In this document: in pieces, positions 8,316 to 12,515 of the stretch
Numbering within the stretch: position 1 is the first letter of the stretch
Layout of the letters: every line of letters begins with the position of its first letter
From: Echinostoma caproni
Taxonomy: Eukaryota > Platyhelminthes > Trematoda > Plagiorchiida > Echinostomatidae
Direction of reading: 5' to 3'
DNA: 12,515 nt
NCBI GenBank assembly: GCA_900618425.1
Contig: UZAN01045694.1
Location: 17,264-29,778 of the forward strand
Position numbers and translations under genes: made by a program
Notes under the pieces: generated by a model
What the model was told of the DNA's origin: nothing
Seen by the model: only the letters and a program-made list of their open reading frames with translations
Database searches by the model: none

Positions 8316-9743
8316 GTACGTTTTTCATTACCAACTTACTATATATTGATGTCTTGTACTTCATTTAGGTATTTTCTCCTGTTATTCCCGTGTGTATTAC
8401 TGTTTTTATGTCATATTTGTCCAACTGCATGGGTAGAAATTGATCGTCAGGAAATGTGACTGTACTCGGTCCAAGTTCGGTGTGAAATTCAAGTCTCTTA
8501 ACTAAGATCATTCAAACACGCCACACGAAATTTCACATTGAATTTCTCTATCTCTGCCCAAACTTGGTTTGACTGTCTTATTATCTGGACACCGATACTA
8601 CGCTCAGCTTTCTACTTCTGTCTATTCCCAAAACCAGATGGGCAGATGAAACAAATCAGTCAAAATTGACGCACAAAAGCGCTACATCGAGAGGGCTATA
8701 TAACTTTTTAAATGTGCGGTCGAGGAAATCATATTGAAAGGAACTTCGATTCTAAGGAGGAATGTCATTCAATGTTCGGCGTTGGTTCTGAAATCATCAT
8801 CTTGTCATTTTGCGAAGAAAGGGACACGTTCTATCAATCAAAAACTTAATGATTATAATGTTTGTAGTCTATCTAATCCGTAGTATTTAGAGTGGAAAAA
8901 GGCGATGGAGCAGGGCGACACCAAGCTGCCCAACAATCAAGTTGTATGACAAAGCTAAGGTTCCTACGTCGGAACTTAGAGCCCAGAGAATGTCATTTAA
9001 AATGCCTGAAACCCATCTGACCACCATCCACTAACGTTATCTTGTTCAGCATTAAATCAAAGTGCTTGGACGTGATCTTTCTCCAATGATTTCAGGGTCT
9101 AGATGGACCTTGTACACGTTAGAACTAAATCGTATCCTCAAGTTTGTGCCATCTGAATTTTACAATACAAAAGCTAGTGCTGTAGAGAGTGCTTTTGAAA
9201 GTAGATCCTAAATCAGATGAAATCATTTTTGCTGCCATTTTACAAATCGTGTTGGCGGAATTTGCTTCCATTACTTAATTATTAGACCTATATGCCTGAT
9301 GCTGGTTGCATTCTTGCGACAGTTTTTCGCTTGACTTCTCCCTTAGGATTGATGTGCACCTCGGTTCTACTGATTCATTCGGTAGCACCTTCATCTTTGT
9401 TGATACTTCCACTTCCGCTTGTCTGGTAACGGTTGAACGTTTGTTGCAATACAAGGGCTGACGTTAGCTTTGTGATTGGGGCATATGAGAAGAGTGGAAA
9501 GTAACTGTATATACCTTGAAGTGACTTAATGATTGTCTCATGCGACCATATGCCAGGGTGAGACAAATGTCCCGTTTACTTCTCCTAGATTGAACGCTCA
9601 TTCTGCCGCGGTTCCACTTGAAGTTACTGAACCCTCTGCCATAATATTCAGCGGATTTATTGCTCGTTTCTTTTTCGCGGTTTTTGACTTAGCAGGTCAC
9701 GTATTCTTCAATTATTAACTCGTATTTGTTTGTTCCTTTGTAG
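8316..9743 (+). other. HUWE1: Intron 4 (phase 2, GT-AG, 1428 bp), splits the catalytic Cys codon
   Basis: The donor is GTACGT at 8316-8321. The acceptor TTTGTTTGTTCCTTTGTAG ends at 9743. Splicing joins TG to T, giving Cys in the invariant HT-C-FN setting. I find no transposon, RNA gene or protein similarity inside. Short open frames at 9375-9566 (-) and 9533-9718 (+) look like chance. Confidence 0.93.
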
Positions 9744-9846
9744 TTTCAATACACTTGTCCTTCCCGCCTATGAGACCTACGAGCACTTGCGTGCCAGGTT
9801 GTTGACCGCCATTCGCGAATGCAGCGAGGGCTATGGGATGGCCTAA
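9744..9846 (+). CDS. HUWE1: HUWE1-like HECT E3 ligase, terminal exon with stop codon
   Basis: The first base completes the catalytic Cys codon (TG|T, residue 669). The following 33 residues include [20 protein letters not shown] and end [11 protein letters not shown], with TAA at 9844-9846. Human HUWE1 also has 33 residues after its catalytic Cys and a very similar end, so this is a full-length natural C-terminus. The PAYE motif after the Cys is intact. The residue at position -4 from the end is Tyr, where HECT ligases usually have Phe. The five exons sum to 2109 nt, exactly 703 codons including the stop, which supports every splice choice. Confidence 0.95.
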
Positions 9847-10718
9847 AGACACCTACGGGATNACATGTTACGGCAATCCAAGCGAACATCGTTGCGGCAG
9901 CATTGTGTCCGTATTATTCTGTGATGAGCACCCTAGTTGACTGACCCAGTTGTTCCCGTCTGCTGGGGTGCCCTGTAGCATTCTATTTTGCTCCGCATCG
10001 ATTTCTTCGAGTCGCCCGCCTCCCATTGATTGCGGAGCCCGTGTACTGTCCCGTGCTCAAATCCAGTTTGTCAATCGTGGTCGAATGTGAAGTACAAACG
10101 AGCCGACTCGGCACAACTGCTCATCCCAAGTATGTCTATTCATCCCCATCCTTCCTTGCAGTTTGGCCGGATACTCGGCAGACTGTACACCGTGAGTTAC
10201 ACAAGAGGGACCCACACTGACAGTCGCATTCAGCAAAACACGGCATATTGTTGTACATTCTTCATCTCCTCTTTCTGTCTTCAAATCAGACACTCATCGT
10301 TCTGCGCCCATTCTTCTTATCACTCATCATGTGTATCCATGTGTAGTGGTGAGCTCCAGTCCACTGACACATTCATCTATTGGGTCCTTTCCTTCGTTTT
10401 CCCCTCTCCTTTCCTCACTTCGGTTTCATGTCTCCTTACACGAGACACATTCATTCTCTCACCATACCCGCATATCTGGTGCACACGACCTTTCTTTCTC
10501 ACATGCACCCAACCACACACACGCATATTTGCATACAGACATGCTTTGAAACGATTATTCAGAACCATCCATGAATTCTTTGTTTATCACACCTATATAC
10601 TGGCAAATAATGTAGCAATTGGAATTCGTTTTCAAAGCCGTTCGAATTCGAGGCGTTTCAGCATGTTTTGAACATTTAAATGAAATATTTTGTCGTTCCT
10701 TTGACTTGTGTACCTCAT
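9847..10718 (+). other. 3' flank / probable 3' UTR, pyrimidine-rich, non-coding
   Basis: From the stop onward no protein similarity is seen. From about 10200 to 10550 the + strand is strongly C/T-rich with CA-rich patches, so stop codons are rare and several overlapping frames stay open, the longest about 213 codons (10030-10671). That open frame is Ser/Cys/Phe/His-rich low complexity and overlaps other open frames on both strands, so I do not call it a gene. One N is at 9862. No AATAAA occurs in this part, so where the UTR ends is not visible. Confidence 0.5.
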
Positions 10719-10733
10719 CCCCCCCCCACACAC
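10719..10733. repeat. C9 homopolymer followed by CA repeats
   Basis: Nine C in a row at 10719-10727, then ACACAC. A short low-complexity tract prone to length variation and sequencing error. Confidence 0.9.
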
Positions 10734-10799
10734 TAGCATTCATCCGGTGGCTTTTGTTTATGAGTAAGAATACTGCTTTTTGATCGATTTAGTTATCTG

Positions 10800-10955
10800 T
10801 TTGAGGTTTTCACTCGCAATCTCTGTTGCGAAGCATATAATTGATCTCTGGAACGGGGCTCCCGGTAGCATCCCTGCGAGTTCCAACCGCCATTGAAAAC
10901 TGCAGCGACTAATCCCCTGTCAGTACAAGTGGAGAATAAACTTGATCATTGGTTG
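10800..10955 (+). pseudogene. Possible relic of a LINE ORF C-terminus
   Basis: Frame 1 at 10807-10857 reads FSLAISVAKHIIDLWNG. A frame change leads to LP-VASLRVPTAIEN, and a second frame holds VENKLDHW at 10929-10952. The order FS..V...WN.LP ... VP/AP ... F..RLD.W is the usual C-terminal tail of many animal non-LTR retrotransposon ORFs. The match is short, needs two frame changes and has no RT next to it, so it is only a suggestion. Confidence 0.3.
10935..10940 (+). promoter_or_regulatory. Candidate poly(A) signal AATAAA
   Basis: First canonical AATAAA downstream of the HUWE1 stop, about 1.09 kb after it. It lies inside the weak LINE-tail-like stretch, so it could belong to that relic or be chance. 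A second AATAAA is at 11367-11372. Transcript data would decide; sequence alone does not. Confidence 0.3.
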
Positions 10956-11709
10956 CTTACAGTAAATGTAGAACGCGAGTTTTTAAGCCAATGACAATAA
11001 TTGGTTGTTTCATCGCACACAGTTACAGTAGATTACGAAAGCTTTCTCATTGTACTGCTTTAGATCTTATCCTCATTTATAGAGGAGTGTCTAATTTGCA
11101 GTTTTAGAATGGCCTGCAATAAGTTCTTGATTGGAAACCACGGTTCCGAGTGCCTGGTATGAATTTTTCACAGGGCTCTGAGTCCAGACAGTGCTAAACA
11201 AATCACAGCACAATAATTTTTATGAAATGAAAAATTTCCAATATTCGCACTTTGTAATTTCTTTTATCCCATGGAAAACTGAATCGATCCGTTCGTGCAA
11301 GTGGAAGTTCTCTTTCCAACGCGGATACATCCCAAGTAACACTACTGCTATACGGACATCAGGCAAAATAAAGCCTTCAATGTCTTTAGACGGATCGGAG
11401 CAAATTTTCACACCAGTCGTGCGCGACGCGCTCTCCTTTGGATGTGATTCTCGGCCTGTGCTAGAAGTTCTAGCTAATTTCTGTACCCCTGTGGTGTCAA
11501 CCCTTCAAAATGACCATTAGGACAATATTTCCCGCCCCGGTTGCGGTGTTTACTCATTGCAAAAAAAGAATTGAGTTTGAACTTGGCCAAATTAAGTTTT
11601 TCGGTTATAGATTCTAAAGTTCGTTGCATTTATGTGATCTTGTAGCCCTAGTTATACGGTACACGTTTGCATCAATGTGTGCTCGCAAAGTTGTCTTCAT
11701 GTTTGCTAA
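10956..11709. other. Intergenic stretch without recognised content
   Basis: The longest open frame (11191-11520, +, 109 codons) and a minus-strand one (11220-11411) resemble nothing I know. No structured repeat is apparent. The part next to 11710 may be the faded downstream end of the gypsy relic, but the protein pattern is lost. Confidence 0.4.
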
Positions 11710-12515
11710 AATGATGTTTACCGGTCAGTAACGCAGCGAATTAAACCACTTAAGATATCTTCACTCCACCGACCATTCTCAAGTGTCTGAACACTGAGCA
11801 CGGAAAAGCGGCTGCGCCCTTGCAACAAAGTTCGGGATAAATCGGAAACAGTACTGTAGGCATCCCATCACCGATCTCGAATGCGTTTGATCTTTTGGAG
11901 GTTCGATGTTAGTCAATGGTTCGAAACGTGTCGGATCGGGACGATATCCACGGGAATCAACTGTGAATCCTANACCGATCTCAAATGCGTTTGATCTTTT
12001 GGAGATTCCATGTTAGTCAATGGGTTGAAGCGTGTCGGATCGGGACGATATTCACAGGAATCAACTGTGAATCCTAGAAACTCCAACTCACTCCAAACAC
12101 ACACTTGGACGGTTTGATAGCCACGTTTCTGGCGGCAAATTGTTCCAGTAGCTGCGTAAGACGGGTATCGTGTTCTTTCTCATTAAGGTCAAAAACGGGA
12201 ACGTCATCTTCATATGCAAGCACACCGTCGAGTCCTTTGATTACACTGTCCATTGCCGATTGAAAGAGGCCAGACGACACATGCAATCCGAATGGGAGAA
12301 AATTGTATTGAAACATTCCCCACGATGTGTGGATCGTTGTCAAGTAGCGAGACTCGACATCGAGTGGAATCTGTAGGTATACGTCTGCCAAACCGATCTA
12401 TCGAAATCAAAAAAATATTAGCAACCACGCAATGACTTCATGAAATCTTCTTCTCGCTGCACATCTCCGCAATCTGGGATTCAACGTTAGTCGGTAGTCT
12501 CCACAGATCCGTGGT
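11710..12515 (-). pseudogene. Ty3/gypsy-type LTR retrotransposon pol relic (reverse transcriptase), runs off the window edge
   Basis: Read from the right edge on the minus strand, the RT motifs come in order. PRICGDYRLTLNPRL (from 12514) is followed by LADVYLQIPLD with the first catalytic Asp (codon 12383-12385). Then come FQYNFLPFGL, GLFQSAMDSVIKGL, and the polymerase box as AYEDD (codons at 12203-12214). KPSKCVFG follows, and after a frame change LEFLGFTVDS, YRPDPTRF, RSVMGCLQYC, FRFIPNF and AQPLF, the RT-to-RNase H connection. Weak similarity (LSGLIRCVTDR) fades near 11720. Stops, frameshifts and a 104-bp tandem duplication make it non-functional. No LTR, protease, integrase or envelope is visible, since those parts lie outside the window or are gone. 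Confidence 0.85.
11870..12077. repeat. 104-bp tandem duplication inside the gypsy relic
   Basis: 11870-11973 and 11974-12077 are the same segment with about eight base differences by eye. The unit covers the RT end (VDS..YRPDPTRF..LTN..) on the minus strand. Because 104 is not a multiple of three, the second copy shifts frame. The first unit ends at an N (11973), which aligns with G in the second unit. Confidence 0.93.

Noticed and set aside
8480..8560. Weak inverted similarity around GTGTGAAATTC and GAATTTC...
   Set aside because: Matches are short and interrupted; not above what is expected in AT-rich intron.
10030..10671. 213-codon open frame on the + strand
   Set aside because: It lies in C/T-rich DNA where stops are rare, overlaps other long frames, and has a low-complexity composition with no recognised domain.
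11191..11520. 109-codon open frame on the + strand
   Set aside because: No similarity recognised, no splice or promoter context, and a competing open frame on the other strand.
11928..11942. GAAAC...GTC resembling a second hammerhead core
   Set aside because: It is part of the gypsy coding duplication and no stems II or III can be drawn around it.
1..12515. CRISPR arrays, prokaryotic operons or a defence system
   Set aside because: No spaced short repeats, no bacterial gene layout; spliced exons with GT-AG introns show an animal nuclear genome.

Overview
The window is eukaryotic and carries the 3' end of one protein-coding gene on the + strand. Five exons join, in phase, into a 702-residue C-terminal fragment of a HUWE1-type HECT E3 ubiquitin ligase. 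It ends at a real stop codon and includes the catalytic cysteine. The gene's 5' part lies outside the window to the left. Introns of 1.0-2.7 kb, their repeat content and the sequence style suggest a flatworm, most likely a digenean trematode; that identification is inference and no species can be named.

Layout: 1-428, tail of an upstream intron. 429-1563, a large exon with a Ser-rich linker, the pre-HECT region and the start of HECT. 1564-3703, an intron holding a (TA)18 tract and a 990-bp internally deleted mariner element on the - strand. 3704-3974 and 5011-5116, HECT N-lobe exons. 5117-7821, a 2.7-kb intron with a hammerhead-ribozyme-like motif near 6471-6515 and a decayed non-LTR retrotransposon 3' end at about 6853-7420. 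7822-8315, an exon with the rest of the N-lobe and most of the C-lobe. 8316-9743, an intron with nothing recognised. 9744-9846, the terminal exon and stop.

Downstream of the stop is about 1.8 kb of non-coding sequence. It is pyrimidine-rich at first, with one weak LINE-tail-like stretch and a candidate poly(A) signal near 10935. The right edge (about 11710-12515, - strand) is a broken Ty3/gypsy-type reverse transcriptase relic. It contains a 104-bp tandem duplication whose boundary coincides with an N.

The gene would act in ubiquitin transfer: the HECT N-lobe binds E2, and the C-lobe cysteine takes ubiquitin as a thioester and passes it to substrate. The other elements are insertions in introns or flanking DNA with no evident role in the gene. 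The points most worth a second look are the catalytic Cys codon split by an intron, the hammerhead-like motif, the deleted mariner with both termini intact, and the duplication/N junction in the gypsy relic.
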